Shown piece after piece: positions 32,101 to 42,289 of a stretch of 64,000 nucleotides of DNA; position 1 is the stretch's first letter, and every line of letters begins with the position of its first letter. A program made the position numbers and the translations under genes. Source of the DNA: Mercenaria mercenaria (taxonomy: Eukaryota > Mollusca > Bivalvia > Venerida > Veneridae); the NCBI RefSeq assembly GCF_021730395.1, contig NC_069366.1, forward strand, positions 64,485,001 through 64,549,000. The letters are read 5' to 3'. The notes beneath the pieces are model-generated. The model made no database searches. It saw only the letters and a program-made list of their open reading frames with translations, and was not told the DNA's origin.

Positions 32101-34912
32101 GGTGCGTAAGATGCAACGTATTCAAAACATGTGCGCAAAACTTGTCCTTAACAGGAGGAAAATTTGACAGTCCTAAACAAGCATTGTATCACTTACATTG
32201 GTTGCCGGTGAAAGCAAGAATTGAGTTCAAGTTACTTTCTTTCATGTATAGCTGTCACACTGGCAGAGCACCTCTGTATTTAACAGAATTGCTTAGTATA
32301 ATACAAAGTATATTCCTAGTAGACAAGGTTTGAGATCGTCAGAAAATTCTGAATGTCGTTATGTTGTGCCATACAACAAGTGCAAAAGATTCAATGATAG
32401 AAGTGTCTGTACTATTGGTCCAAAACTTTGGAATGAACTGCCGTTAGAACTACGCAAAAGTTAATCTCTTGACACATTAAAACAATCTTAAGACACTGTA
32501 TTTCATAGATTTCGCGGCATTGTTTTAAATGTTTTGATGCGAAAACAGCAGCAGGTGATAGTTCTTAAATTTTTGTAAAAGGTTTTACATTTCAACATTT
32601 ATATTTCTAATGTTTGTTTAATTAAACGCACATGTTGGTAAGGCTCTATGGGTAGGGTAGTATATGATGGAATCATTAACCGGAGGTTTGAACATCTATA
32701 TGCAGCTCGTCTGGGCGTACCATGTGATGCTTTAAGCACTGGTATTCGCAGTAGGGGTAAAATGACCTCAAGGAGAGGGGTGCGGTCATGACTGTTTGTT
32801 ACAATGAGGCTTTTATTATTATTATTGTCATTATTGATATTGTTATAAAAATTATTATTATTATCATGTACAATGCCATTGAATATATCATTGTATAAAA
32901 ATAGGCGTTTATCAAATTATTCAGATTTAGTTTCAGTTACATTGTTAATGTACACTATATACCAACTCTGTTCAATTTTCGATTGATTTATGCTTTTTTT
33001 TCTTTTTTTTATTTTGTTTCAGCATTCAGCTCCTGTAAGAATTAAGCAGATGCATTTCTATAATGAACCTATTTTCTTTGATGCCGTATTTGCATTGATG
33101 AAACCTCTGATTAAGCAGAAAATGCGAGATCGGGTAAGATATTCTAAACAATTTTCAGAAGGACTAATATAACATGTATACAATGATATTATATCATGCT
33201 TTCACTTATAATGACCATCTTTCAGCTATGAAGTTACTGTGCCAACTATATGATATGCAGTAGAAAAATAATATCGATCGAGGTGGTAGTCAAGTATGAT
33301 ATATCTATTTGCTATTGGCTGACCATAGAAAGGAAGTGGTTATGCGGAAGACGGTTCCTCTGTTTAATGGCTGTTCATGAAGTTTCAGTGAAATGTCTGC
33401 AATAAATGACAATTTTATAGAAAAGGTATGGAATAGTTGGTACATGTACAGTTTGATAGAATGAAACTGTCGGAATATGCATAACATGGCTTTTTGATAG
33501 AGTTTTCGCGGCTATTTAGAGACAATTCTTCAAGTCAACCCTATGTTTACAAGGTTTTGTTTGAAATGCAGTCAAAATTGCAATATTGTGAAGTGTCTAT
33601 ACAGAACATATAAAAACTGTAGTCTCCAGCCGGATTTGCTAAGTTGGTACATTTTTTATTCATATATTTAGTTATTTCTTCACGGAGGCAGTATGGTTGA
33701 TGTGTTTAAAGAAGTTGAAAAATGTATCTTACCTGCCGAGTACTTGCCTGACGACTATACAGGCCCTAACGCAGGACCAATCAGTAAGATAATAGGTATG
33801 TAAATAGATTCGAAAGGGAAGTAACTCATATGATTATTGTTTCAACGGCAAACAATGGTTTTTATTCCAGAAAAATAATCACATTTTGGATATGAGCTGC
33901 ACCATGGGAAAAGCAACATAGTGCATTTGCGACCAGCATGAATCCAGACCAGCCTGTTCATCTGCGCAGTCTGATCAGGATCCATGCTGTTCGCTAACGG
34001 TTTCTCTAATTGCAATAGGCTTTGAAAGCGAACAGCATGGATCCTGACAAGACTGCGCGGGTGCGCAGGCTTGGTCTGGATCCATGCTGGTCGCAAATGC
34101 ACTATGTTGGTTTTCTCATGGTGCAGCTCATGTACGATTTTGATTCTAACACTATATCAAGAATCAGTATCTATATACTTGAAAACATCTACGAAAGATT
34201 TGCCTGCTGTGTTTGTTTGTTTTTTTTTCCATCGCGCCGCGATTCTATGACTTAATGATTTTGACGTATTAACACAGTTTCAGTCTTCTTTATCTAATTG
34301 TAAAATAAATCAGGTTTTATGTTAGAAGTAAGAAATAATTCATGAACATTTATACTGATACACAGTTCTCTGTATTGTTACATCTTACCCTCATGATACT
34401 GTGTCAAGTTGCTAAGGTAACTATTCGGCACACATAAGATTTTCATGAGGTTCAGTTTTACTGAACATACAAATGCCTATTTAGCAGTAAACAACTGAAA
34501 ATATTTGCTATTTGTATCATTCTTTATATTCTAACAGATTATAAGTCATGATGTTTAAATAAGAATTGCTCAATATTTTTGTCACTTAAATATATTTGGG
34601 GAATAACAATAAATATATATCTCTTTTATATTATGTATACATGTATCTTCGTGATAGGCATACATGTACATATCCGTATATACACTGCTACATGTGTGCA
34701 GTTTGAGGAGTACTGTGTTATTTTCCCTAGATTTTTAATATCTCTCCGTTTTCGCAACTTTAATTTCAGACGATATGATAGAAGAAATGACACAACCGGG
34801 TTTCAGAAGTTACATGAAGAAATTGTCAAGTGGCGAGTTTAAGATTGATCTCGATAAGAAGAAATCAAATGATATACCTTCAGAATCATTTAGAAAACTT
34901 AATGTTGACTAA
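15289..34912 (+). CDS. Gene B: CRAL-TRIO (SEC14-like) lipid-transfer protein, TTPA/CRALBP/clavesin type, 8 coding exons, 324 aa
   Basis: Exons: 15289-15304, 17175-17324, 24727-24886, 28189-28250, 29140-29348, 33023-33133, 33672-33795, 34770-34912. All junctions are GT-AG, phases 1,1,2,1,0,0,1 match gene A, and the joined frame is 324 codons plus TAA. Landmarks: helical leader (1-52), FLLRYLRARKFSQLG at about 59-73, strand SPKVYDSNGRRLIMDRPG at about 113-130, QVNGVNVIADLSD at about 164-176, FFDAVFALMKPLIKQKMRDR at about 218-237, LHGGSM at about 239-244, LPAEYLPDDYTGP at about 256-268. No signal peptide or membrane span is seen. The role expected from the family is binding and intracellular transfer of a lipophilic ligand; which ligand is not readable. 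The gene is divergent from gene A. No break is seen in the coding exons. Large introns 2, 3 and 5 hold most of the repeats. Confidence 0.92.
15773..15946. mobile_element. Short MITE with TAAGGTAG termini (gene B intron 1)
   Basis: TAAGGTAG and CTACCTTA bound 174 bp. Internal CGATTTAGGCACTCTCCGG and GAATCCGAAATCGCATACG give it a partial hairpin. Same family as 14967-15148. Confidence 0.7.
17175..17324 (+). CDS. Gene B exon 2 (N-terminal helical region)
   Basis: This 150-nt exon follows GGCACAG and ends ACAG|GTTATC. It encodes GDAEFTSKLDEASKKKAKEE... to WILEQDCIKSPT. Confidence 0.9.
18257..18676. repeat. 84-bp tandem array (5 units) made from the MITE end plus flank
   Basis: GGAGAATATTT recurs at 18257, 18341, 18425, 18509 and 18593, an exact 84-bp period. 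Each unit contains about 60 nt of AT-rich flank and the 20-nt MITE terminus GAGCCGCGCCATGAGAAAAC. The last unit runs into the full MITE copy 2. Confidence 0.92.
18653..18783. mobile_element. Palindromic MITE, copy 2, internally deleted (gene B intron 2)
   Basis: Terminal GAGCCGCGCCATGAGAAAAC and its inverted partner are intact, but the central loop and inner stems are lost, leaving about 131 bp. It is preceded by an 84-bp tandem array built from its own end. Confidence 0.85.
19511..21055 (+). mobile_element. 1.5-kb noncoding repeat, copy 1 (gene B intron 2)
   Basis: Nearly collinear with the inverted copy at 44274-45800, starting AAGAAATATC TTTAAAAATG and ending GGCGTTCGCCGAAAAAT. Both ends carry a TCGGCGAA-type motif in inverted orientation, suggesting a nonautonomous DNA transposon. 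Contains a CCAATCAG box and TATAAAA-like stretches but no long frame. Confidence 0.75.
21189..21230. repeat. CA/CG-type microsatellite
   Basis: ACACACGCACACACGCACAC-type tract in gene B intron 2. Confidence 0.85.
21543..22095. repeat. Direct repeat of about 190 bp (two copies)
   Basis: Copies at about 21543-21735 and 21889-22095 share AAAATCTTTTAAATACCCCT, AAATATAGATTATATTGTAT and GGGTGGGGTACATAAAATAC. Spacer of about 150 bp. Gene B intron 2. Confidence 0.8.
22905..23830. repeat. Degenerate tandem repeat rich in AGGTCA motifs (gene B intron 2)
   Basis: Begins with a CCGTCCGTCCGTCCGTCCAC run. Then about five imperfect units of 170-190 bp, each with TTTCATAAAACTTGCATC-type, GACGATG-type and CCAGGTCACTAGGTTCAATG-type segments. 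Recognised as a widespread invertebrate repeat from memory only. Confidence 0.65.
24727..24886 (+). CDS. Gene B exon 3 (CRAL_TRIO_N, FLLRYLRARKF)
   Basis: This 160-nt exon follows TTTGTCAG and ends CCGG|GTAATG. It encodes DFEFLLRYLRARKFSQLGAR, NYWTSKTTSPDWFKDVDP and ILKSG. Confidence 0.92.
26119..26152. repeat. TA microsatellite
   Basis: (TA)n of about 16 units, preceded by a short direct repeat CACTTGGATTAAAATGTATA (26070 and 26104). Confidence 0.85.
26400..27010. repeat. Tandem repeat of about 150-160 bp (3-4 degenerate units)
   Basis: Shared blocks: GTGTGACCTTGACCTT, GCGCATGACAC, GAACATTTGTGCCAAGTAAT and ATCAAAATCCCTTCATGGAT. It lies in gene B intron 3 just before a LINE remnant. Confidence 0.7.
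27100..27455 (+). mobile_element. LINE C-terminal remnant with one internal stop
   Basis: The frame reads TGCPYCECGRRETVGHFL, stop, GCPLYISARQKAQKEVFLLTG and then ALNQQLNDYIEAAKRF. The C-x-C...H-x3-4-C motif is the C-terminal motif of RT/endonuclease LINEs, of a different family from the fragment at 2.3 kb. It lies in gene B intron 3. Confidence 0.55.
28189..28250 (+). CDS. Gene B exon 4 (PKVYDSNGRRLIMDRP)
   Basis: This 62-nt exon follows TTTCTAG and ends CCTG|GTGAGT. A 63-bp minisatellite begins within about 10 nt of its donor. Confidence 0.9.
28257..28760. repeat. 63-bp minisatellite at the start of gene B intron 4
   Basis: About 8 units of the form CCTATTGTGTGAACTATAAA with TATTCGCACTCTCATTGGAC, period about 63 bp. 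Because 63 is divisible by three, the minus strand shows an open frame with a 21-residue periodic peptide (KLSNESANIYSSHNRKY); I treat it as a by-product. Confidence 0.85.
29140..29348 (+). CDS. Gene B exon 5 (CRAL-TRIO core)
   Basis: This 209-nt exon follows TTTTTAG and ends TATCAG|GTAAAT. It encodes GRLKDDIVERAGGSKSVFK..., ENVQVNGVNVIADLSD and ENGKKLLSFYQ. It has a single 3' end, unlike its gene A counterpart, which has four. Confidence 0.92.
29430..30190. repeat. Degenerate tandem repeat in gene B intron 5
   Basis: GGTTCAATGATTTTTAGCG-type segments recur at about 29574, 29660, 29813, 29945 and 30169 with intervening GAATTTCACCAAAC-like text. The array adjoins the SINE at 30180. Confidence 0.6.
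30180..30512 (-). mobile_element. tRNA-derived SINE, near full length
   Basis: The minus strand starts GGTCCTAGGTGACCGAATGG (box A region), has a decayed box B (GGAATCGAAACC) and a body containing CTGGCTTACGGGAGGCTGG and AGTCGCCATATGACC. The same body occurs at 47.1 kb. It lies in gene B intron 5. Confidence 0.7.
30720..32870 (+). mobile_element. CR1/jockey-type LINE, 5' truncated, decayed, in gene B intron 5
   Basis: A frame from 30888 encodes fingers-domain sequence (LDILPTRILKSHV, YCPVSNLSFLSKLIEKAVQ) and RT motif A FDTVDHDILL (about 31420). After one stop at about 31522 the same frame continues with PQGSCIGPWLYL (motif B) and YGFADDHSANKSF (catalytic FADD), then INDWMNRNKLKMNTSKTEF. A frameshift near 31855 leads to IKYLGAFFDETLNFKDHV; further shifts precede LYHLHWLPVKARIEFKLLSF and PKLWNELPLELRKS. 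The endonuclease domain is missing. ATT-rich microsatellite sequence at about 32810-32870 may be the tail. The CR1-like assignment rests on motif style only. Confidence 0.8.
33023..33133 (+). CDS. Gene B exon 6 (FFDAVFALMKPLI helix)
   Basis: This 111-nt, phase 0/0 exon follows TTGTTTCAG and ends CGG|GTAAGA. It encodes HSAPVRIKQMHFYNEPIFFD... to KQKMRDR. Confidence 0.92.
33672..33795 (+). CDS. Gene B exon 7 (LHGGS strand, LPAEYLPDDYTGP loop)
   Basis: This 124-nt exon follows ATATTTAG. It encodes LFLHGGSMVDVFKEVEKCI, LPAEYLPDDYTGPNAGPI and SKII plus one base, then the donor G|GTATGT. Confidence 0.9.
33894..34129. mobile_element. Palindromic MITE, copy 3 (gene B intron 7)
   Basis: About 236 bp, ends GAGCTGCACCATGG / CCATGGTGCAGCTC allowing for variants, long inverted arms and a roughly 30-nt loop. 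Open frames reading SMDPDQTA-type peptides come from this element on both strands. Confidence 0.9.
34770..34912 (+). CDS. Gene B exon 8 (C-terminus and stop)
   Basis: This 143-nt exon follows AATTTCAG. It encodes DDMIEEMTQPGFRSYMKKL... to SESFRKLNVD and TAA at 34910-34912. An AATAAA at about 35181 could serve polyadenylation. Confidence 0.92.
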
Positions 34913-36689
34913 CTACCATTTATTTAATTAATCACTTTATGAAAGTAATAGTATAGTAGGATACTGTCGTTTTCCATTTTTTTTTCAAATACTTTGGTTT
35001 CATTGTTGCTGCTACTTAATCAAAAATACGGTCAATGTTTCAGTGCTTCTTTGCGTCTTTTTTAATATCTTTCCAATAATAATGTATCGCAATGGAAAGA
35101 AAATTAAACCTAAGAGATAAGAAAGTTATGATGGTACAAACAGTAGAACTCACATCGACAAAGACATGATAGCAGCCATTAATAAAGTATTGGACTTTGT
35201 TAACCTTCATTTCATGATATCCAAATATTCCAGTGTTGATTTTTTCCGTAAATCGTGTCTAGCCATGTTATATATCAAAAAAAAGCTGCTGTGTCCACTT
35301 TTACAGACGCATTGTTTCTTATAATGGATTTGGTATCTACATTATTAAAGAAAAATCCATCGTTTCTTTACACTTGTGATATACTTCGGTATGCAATGAC
35401 AATGATAGTACATTAGGGTACGTTTACGTGCAAGACTTCATTCTTTATTTCGGAGAGTCTCTGAAGTGTCTGTAATTTTAAAACAATTCAGCTTTATGCA
35501 TTGAAAGTATATTTCTAAATCCATAAGCTGATGTATCAAATGTCTACTTAAAGTGAGTTTTATATTGGAACAAGAGGAATCAAATCTAAACGAAGCTCAT
35601 CTACACAAGTTTTTGGAATACAAATGCATGCATATTCATTTTGTTTGGGTTTATTGTCATAATAACACAGGCAGATATATATGGAAAATTCCTAACTTTG
35701 GATTGTGGCTTTATTTCAAGCACCAAGTTGGCGCCTGGATAGAACCAACGCCATTCCATTTGCAAGCTTTATGCAGTATCTGTTATAGTTCAGTTAACGT
35801 ATATCAGTATCAGGTGTTTTACGGGCGAGGAGTTATAGTCGAGGACTTTGAATCACGCGCCATTCACTGTTATGGTTCAAAAACCTGAAAAGGAATGTAG
35901 AAATCTTCCACATCCAGCTGATTTATGAAAGGCCAGTATGGTTGCCCGTGTTTAAAATAATGCTAGGATGACAAATGATGTCGTTCTTTGTCATTAAAAG
36001 CAAGACAATTTTTTTTAGTGTGACAACATTATCAGTGTGATATAATTTAAAGTACAGCTGTACTTTAACTTTTGTCTCGCGTCAATCAAATTGCGTGACT
36101 AACATTATAAATACGTTTCACTTATTTACCAATTACTCACGTATTTTTCTAGATAAATACTTCTTAGAACTCAGTGTATCACTTTCTGCTTAACTAAATA
36201 AGATATGCTTTGTACAAAATGATTGACATAAATGTAGATGAGTGTCACATAAAAAGATAATATTAAAATTTGTAATTTATATTTTACTCGAACAATAAAA
36301 GGTGAAGGTTGAACATCTGTTGAAATAAATGAGATTTTTGACATGCTTAGTATTCAAAACTTGAAGAAATAAATTACAAGAAAGCAGACCTCAAATGCAC
36401 GAATTTAACACCTGGGCAACTTATTATTACGAGACATTATTGTAACATTTTTTGATCTTGCACGGCTTGATTCTTGATTTACCTGTTTCGTGACTTCAGA
36501 ATAAGACATATGATAAAATGTAAAATTTGATTCTTATCTTTGTGATCTTTATATGTTACGGCATTTGTTTTGTTATGATTATGTCTTTTCTAATGAGAGT
36601 GAAATAAAATAAAAAGAGATGATTAAGTGTTTAAGCAAGTATAGTTCAGACCAACTGTCTTGTCTGTCTGACGACGTTAATGATGTATA
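34913..36689. other. 3' flank of gene B
   Basis: AT-rich. Contains AATAAA at about 35181, a 111-codon frame at 35553-35888 that I do not recognise, and a perfect 22-bp palindrome at 36047-36068. No convincing gene. Confidence 0.5.
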
Positions 36690-37660
36690 CATTTGGAAAA
36701 TGACGAGATATAGAGGCCAACTGTTACAAGACACTTTTCATAGGACAGTTCACTCTTCCCCGGGATGGCAACTGTTATGAAAGATTCCTTATAGAATTAT
36801 TGTTGGAAAATGACGAGATATATAGGCCAACTGTTACAAGACACTTTTCATAGGACAGTTCACTCTTCCCCGGAATGGCAACTGTTATGAAAGATTCCTT
36901 ATAGAATTATTGTTGGAAAATGACGAGATATATAGGCCAACTGTTACAAGACACTTTTCATAGGACAGTTCACTCTTCCCCGGGATGGCAACTGCTATGA
37001 AAGATTCCTCATAGAATTATTGTTGGAAAATGACGAGATATATAGGACACTTCTCACAGGACAATCCACTCTTCCTCGGGATGGCAATGCCATGAAGGAT
37101 TCCTCATAGACTTATTGTTGACTGACGAGATATATAGGACACTTCTCACAGGACAGTTCGCTCTTCTCCGGGATGACAACTGCTATGAAAGATTCCTCAT
37201 AGAATTATTGTTGAATGGCGAGATATATAGGACACTTCTCACAGGACACTTCACTCTTCCCCGGGATGGCAAATGTTATGAAAGATTCCTCATAGAATTA
37301 TTGTTGAATGACGAGATATACAGGTCACTTTTTACAGGACAGTTCACCCTTCCCCGGTATGGCAACTGCTATGAAAGATTCCTCATAGAATTATTGTTGT
37401 TTGACGAGATATATAGGACACTTCTCACAGGACAGTTCACTCTTATTATTGTTGAATGACGAGATATATAGGACACTTCTCACAGGACAGTTCATTCTTC
37501 CCCGGGATGGCAACTGTTATAAAAGATTCCTCATAGAATTATTGTTGGAAAATGACGAGATATACAGACCAACTGTTACAAGACACTTTTCACAGGACAG
37601 TTCACTCTTCCCCGGGATGACAACTGTTATGAAAGATTCCTCATAGAATTATTCAATTTT
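36690..37660 (+). repeat. Minisatellite with 110-bp and 93-bp units, partly open reading frame
   Basis: TGACGAGATA-type starts occur at 36701, 36811, 36921, 37031, 37123, 37216, 37309, 37402, 37457 and 37553. The first three spacings are 110 bp and the next ones 92-93 bp; the difference is a 17-bp segment. In the 93-bp part a frame (37115-37459) encodes 31-residue repeats with EIYRTLLTGQFTLPRDGNCY and ERFLIELLL. No exon signals were identified. Confidence 0.88.
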
Positions 37661-38589
37661 CGCCCACTTCCCCAAAATGACAGGGAATACAGGGGGCAAC
37701 TGCTAAGAGACACTTCCTACAAAATAGTTAACGCGTCTCCATACTGACGGGATATACATAGAGCAAATGTTACGTGACATTCCTCACACATTAATTCCCC
37801 AAAATGAAGGGATATAATATAAATGACAACTGCTAAGAGACACTTCACATAAAAAAGTTCACACTTCTTTTTTTCTGTTTACGCGTGAGTTTGAACATGT
37901 TTGTCTAGAAGAAATAATACAAAAGGTTATACTCCACTTTCAACAAACTTTTGTTTATTTTTCCATAGAAAAGACAGTCTAATACAAAGACAAAGATGTA
38001 ATAGGAAAAGCTACATTACAAGAATGTAGCCTCCTTGAACCAAACTCCTAAGTAGAATTTTATGTATTGAAATATACGGAACAATGCATTAACTTGGAAC
38101 GTAGAGTATCAAATTACTACTAGGGAGCATTAAGAAAGAGGTTTTGTGTCTCACCACTGCCTTGTTTTATGCTCTTATGAGATATTTGAAAATTCGTGAG
38201 TCTGAATAAGTGGTTGCAGCTGGACACTGCGCTTTCCATGTTAATTGTGTTAGACGGAACAAATGGAGGACTCCAAGAAATGAGTTTCTTAAAACCCACT
38301 GGTTCTGTAGTGCTTTAATACTCTCTTGTCTTTTTGTCTATTTGCCCGTGTTGCTCTTCTTGTTCTTCATTCTACATATCAAAATAATTGAGCACATGTG
38401 AATATGGTTCATTTTGTTCTTTTCATATATATATGAAATTACACGAGCATTTTTGTGTCATAAATATCGTTTCAGTCAGTACATTTCGTATGTTGGGAAC
38501 ACACCTGGCGGGGAAAGTCCTGTAACTTAGAAATATTGCGGCGATTAAGAAAGAGTTTTTGTGTCTCACCACTGCCTTGTTTTATATCT

Positions 38590-39235
38590 GATATATGTAT
38601 GCACATTTAAAGAACCAGTGCAGTCCTGATATAGCTATGCATATTTATAAAACTAGTGTAGCCTTTGAATACGAGTAGCTATGCCTATATATAAAACCAG
38701 TAAAACCTTTGTATAGCTATACATATGTATAAAACCAGCGCAGCCTCTATATAATTATGCATATTTATAAAACCAGTGGAGCCTATATATAGCCATACAT
38801 ATTTATAAAACAAATGTAGTCCTTTATAGAGCTATACATATTTATAAAACAGATGTAGTTCTAGTATAGCCATACATATTTACCAGTGTAGCTTTTATAT
38901 AGCTATGCATATCTCTAAAACCAGTATAGACTTGATATTGGTATGTATATATATAAAACAAGCGTGGTCATTATATAGCCATGCATATCTATAAAACCAG
39001 TGTAGCGTTTATATAGCTATGCATATCTCTAAAACCACTATAAACTTGATATAGTCTGAGTATTTATAAAACAAGCGTAGCCTTTATATAGCTATGCATA
39101 TGTACAAAAACCAGTGCAGTCTCGTTATAGCTCTGCATATTTTAAAAACAAGTTTAGCCTTAATATAGCTATACCTATTCATAAAAGCCTTTATATATCT
39201 ACATATCTATAAAACCAGTGCAGCTTTTCCATTGC
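38590..39235. repeat. AT-rich minisatellite of about 40-45 bp units
   Basis: About 15 units of ATATAGCTATGCATATTTAT followed by AAAACCAGTGTAGCCTTT, degenerate in length and sequence. Confidence 0.85.
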
Positions 39236-39799
39236 TTAAAAAACAATAGATACATACTAAGTTGATTTAGATATCATTCTTCAGATCCAAATGATTTCTT
39301 TAACATGTTGTCACGTCTATCTGCATTGCTTACGATTAATCATTTATATATTAAAATAATCAGAGAAAAAATGGCAGTTTAGGTGAGAAAAAATAATGCA
39401 TTTTAGTTGCGAATTGTACATTATTGTAGGTTTCTTATCATACCTTAATTTTCTGTTTCTTGCTCATTTTACTATATAACCAACTAGATTGGTTTGACAT
39501 GTTTCATGTCGAGAGGGGTTACAAAGACTTTCTGCAATTATTGTATATTGTTATAGCCTATAGTATTATTTATGTAATTCTACTAAAAGTCCATCATGTA
39601 GTAAAATATCTACCTTAGAATTCTACCCGAACTTCTTCTGAAACTTACACTTTCAAATGCAAAAAAAAAATGTTTTTGCTCATTCGTTGTTAAAGCGTAA
39701 TGATCGAACCTTTGCATGATTATTCATTCTGTAACTGCAGAATACTCTGCATATGACGTACGTTTTCAGTTCTTTCATTGCAAGTCGGCAATACATACG

Positions 39800-40140
39800 T
39801 AATATCAATAATACGACAACGTTTACAACAATAAACATACATTTTTCAAAACAAATTGCAAACTATGAAACAATAACTGCTGCAACAAGAGTATCAGCAA
39901 GAAACTTCAAAGCGTCGCTAAAGTATTTATCAGTTTTAAATGACAGATCTTTACTTTTTGTAGACATCATTGATGAGATTTTGTTTAATGAAATTAGGCC
40001 AAAATATATGTTACGTGTATTAGTGTATCTAGTACACAAGAGGAAATGATATTCTGATTCTATAGTTCTTTTACAACATAGATTAAACAAATGATTTTCT
40101 CTATGTATACAGCTCAAGAGTGCGAACATTTCAAACAAGT
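39800..40140 (-). mobile_element. LINE C-terminal remnant
   Basis: The minus-strand frame contains LFNLCCKRTIESEYHFLLCT and RYTNTRNIYFGLIS, recalling the CxxC...E-x-H-F-L-x-C motif of the LINE fragments at 2.3, 14.5 and 62.1 kb. It is degenerate. Confidence 0.45.
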
Positions 40141-40442
40141 ACTTTCATTTTTTTACGTATGATTTCTTTTAAGATTTAGGTATTTTTAACAGCAAAATGA
40201 TTTTTTGATTTTTCTATAGTACTCATATCTTGACATTTCAGCGACAGAGGCAGACCAAATTTGAATAAATTGCTCCCTATATGTCTTAAGGGTGGTCATT
40301 TTAAGTCTCGGTGTTAAACTAAGTCGAATATATTCTTTTGGTGTGGAATATATTTTTTTAGATGAAACACCGGAGAGTCCTTAATGGATATTACGATAGG
40401 TAGGTGTATTGATTTACAGTTTATATTCTTGTAGTTACATAT

Positions 40443-40677
40443 GAGCCGTGCCATGGGAAAACCAACATAGTGGGTGTGCGACCAGCATGGATCCAGACCA
40501 GCCTGCGCATCCGCGCAGTCTGGTCAGGATCCATGCTGTTCGCTAATAGTTTCTCCAATTCCAATAGCCTTTAAAAGCGAACAGCATGGAGCCTGACCAG
40601 ACTGCGCGGATGCGCAGGCTGGTCTGGATCCATGCTGGTCGCATACCCACTATGTTGGTTTTCTCATGGCACGGCTC
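40443..40677. mobile_element. Palindromic MITE, copy 4 (intergenic)
   Basis: 235 bp with ends GAGCCGTGCCATGGGAAAAC and its inverted match. Flanked by ATAT on both sides, a possible target duplication. Best preserved together with copy 6. Confidence 0.92.
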
Positions 40678-41754
40678 ATATTATATTAGGGTGATTTAAA
40701 ATTATTTGAGTTACTGAGGCTGTCTGAACTTAACAGGCTTCCGCGTTTTGCTATATAATTTTTAACTATAATAGCCATTTAAAGTAAAGGGCATATCATA
40801 ACAACGAGAGACTTAAACATGACATTAGTGAGTTAAAAATCTGAAAACAATAATGTATGGAAACATAATTTGATTATAGATATAAAGTCTGCACTTTGCA
40901 TTGACATGTATGTTCTGGTTTGTACTTTGATTTTCTGGCTGTGTTTGGTCTGCTTAATGTTTCTAGAGGGTCATATTCCAACGTCACATGGCAGTGTTCA
41001 TAAAGTAATCTCCCAATGCTAATACACACTTTGGTTTTCTCATCGTATATGGCTCTCTTCCAATATATCTCCCCAGGAGCAGTCTTCGGAAGGCGCGCTC
41101 GTGTACAGATCCCTTATTGAAAATAGACCTCGGATCTGAATATACAATGTAGCTCCTCAACAACTTGGTGACAACGAAATACATTTCTCAAAGGTGACTA
41201 GCAACAGATTTGATCCTTACCAAGTTTAGTAATGGCAGAAAAATATCCTATTCAAAGCATATCATATCCTACTACCAGGGCCTAAAACTGTAAGAGCTAT
41301 AACAGTAAGGTATACCGTACCAAGAATACTCCATCTAGGATCATGTTTCGAGGCGTAGTGACCTCAAACATGGCAAAGTCTTGATTCATATGCAAACAGG
41401 CTGCCATCCTGCTTCCATATGGTATTCCATATACATACAAATAATATGACAAAATGACACCTTACCACAAATGCTCATATTTGGAATCGCAGCATTCATT
41501 TGTATTACAGCATATGCAGTCATATTAACCCCTCTAACATTGTCTGAAGCTCCTCAAGAAGTAAAAACATTCAATAAAACTTCCTGGCATCATTTTTTGG
41601 AGACTGTCGTACACGGCGATACATAAAGTAGCAAAATGCATTGCAGGTAAAGCACAGACATGTTCGTGTACAAATAAATGAAAATCAAAACTAAAGAAGC
41701 ATACAAACGTGAAGTCAAAGTATTCGCTGAGGACAGAGCAGAAAGAGAAACACC

Positions 41755-42080
41755 ATAAAGGGCTCCAACAAATAGAAATAGTGGAAAACCTCAGGTCGCA
41801 AAATATGGCATAAATGAAAATATTGCAGGCACGATTTGATTGAGCCTGTTCAATGACGGTAACATTTTCACATGTTACAAGTACCATAATGCCATTTAGA
41901 GAGACACGCAGATGTATACAGCAGTGTACATGGAACGTTCAATGACACAGTGCAGTTCCATGAAAAGCGATAATGGTCCCAGTTAAAATAATAGGTGTGC
42001 CGAAAAGGCGAAAATAATTGGCAGAACTAAGCAAACTGGAATTTAGCGAAGGGTCTGAGGACATTGAGCCTGCATATTAG
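41755..42080. repeat. Dispersed repeat, copy 1 of 3
   Basis: Shares GTGGAAAACCTCAGGTCGC, ATAAATGAAAAT, GAGACACGCAGATGTATAC, GTGTACATGGAACGTTCAAT and GCAAACTGGAATTTAGCGAA in order with 42290-42690 and 51060-51415. Family unknown. Confidence 0.65.
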
Positions 42081-42289
42081 TAACCGTGAGAAACTGCCAA
42101 AAGACAAAATTGTAAACCAGATACCATATCCAAGATGTGATTAAACAATATTCAAAGCAAGAGAAACAGGAGTATTGCAAGCTAAAAAAGTAAACAGTAC
42201 ACTAACACAACATAAAGGCCGCGCTGAAAGATCTAAGAGATCGAAATATTACAAGCTCGGATTGAAAGTACGAGGAGAATTTTTATGGC

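Noticed and set aside
34022-34255. Open frame reading SMDPDKTARVRRLGLDP
   Set aside because: Lies within palindromic MITE copy 3; the same peptide appears from copy 5 at 47843. Repeat-derived, not a gene.
35553-35888. 111-codon frame downstream of gene B
   Set aside because: Longest non-repeat frame in the spacer, but no recognisable domain, no partner exon and AT-driven composition; probably chance or 3' UTR.
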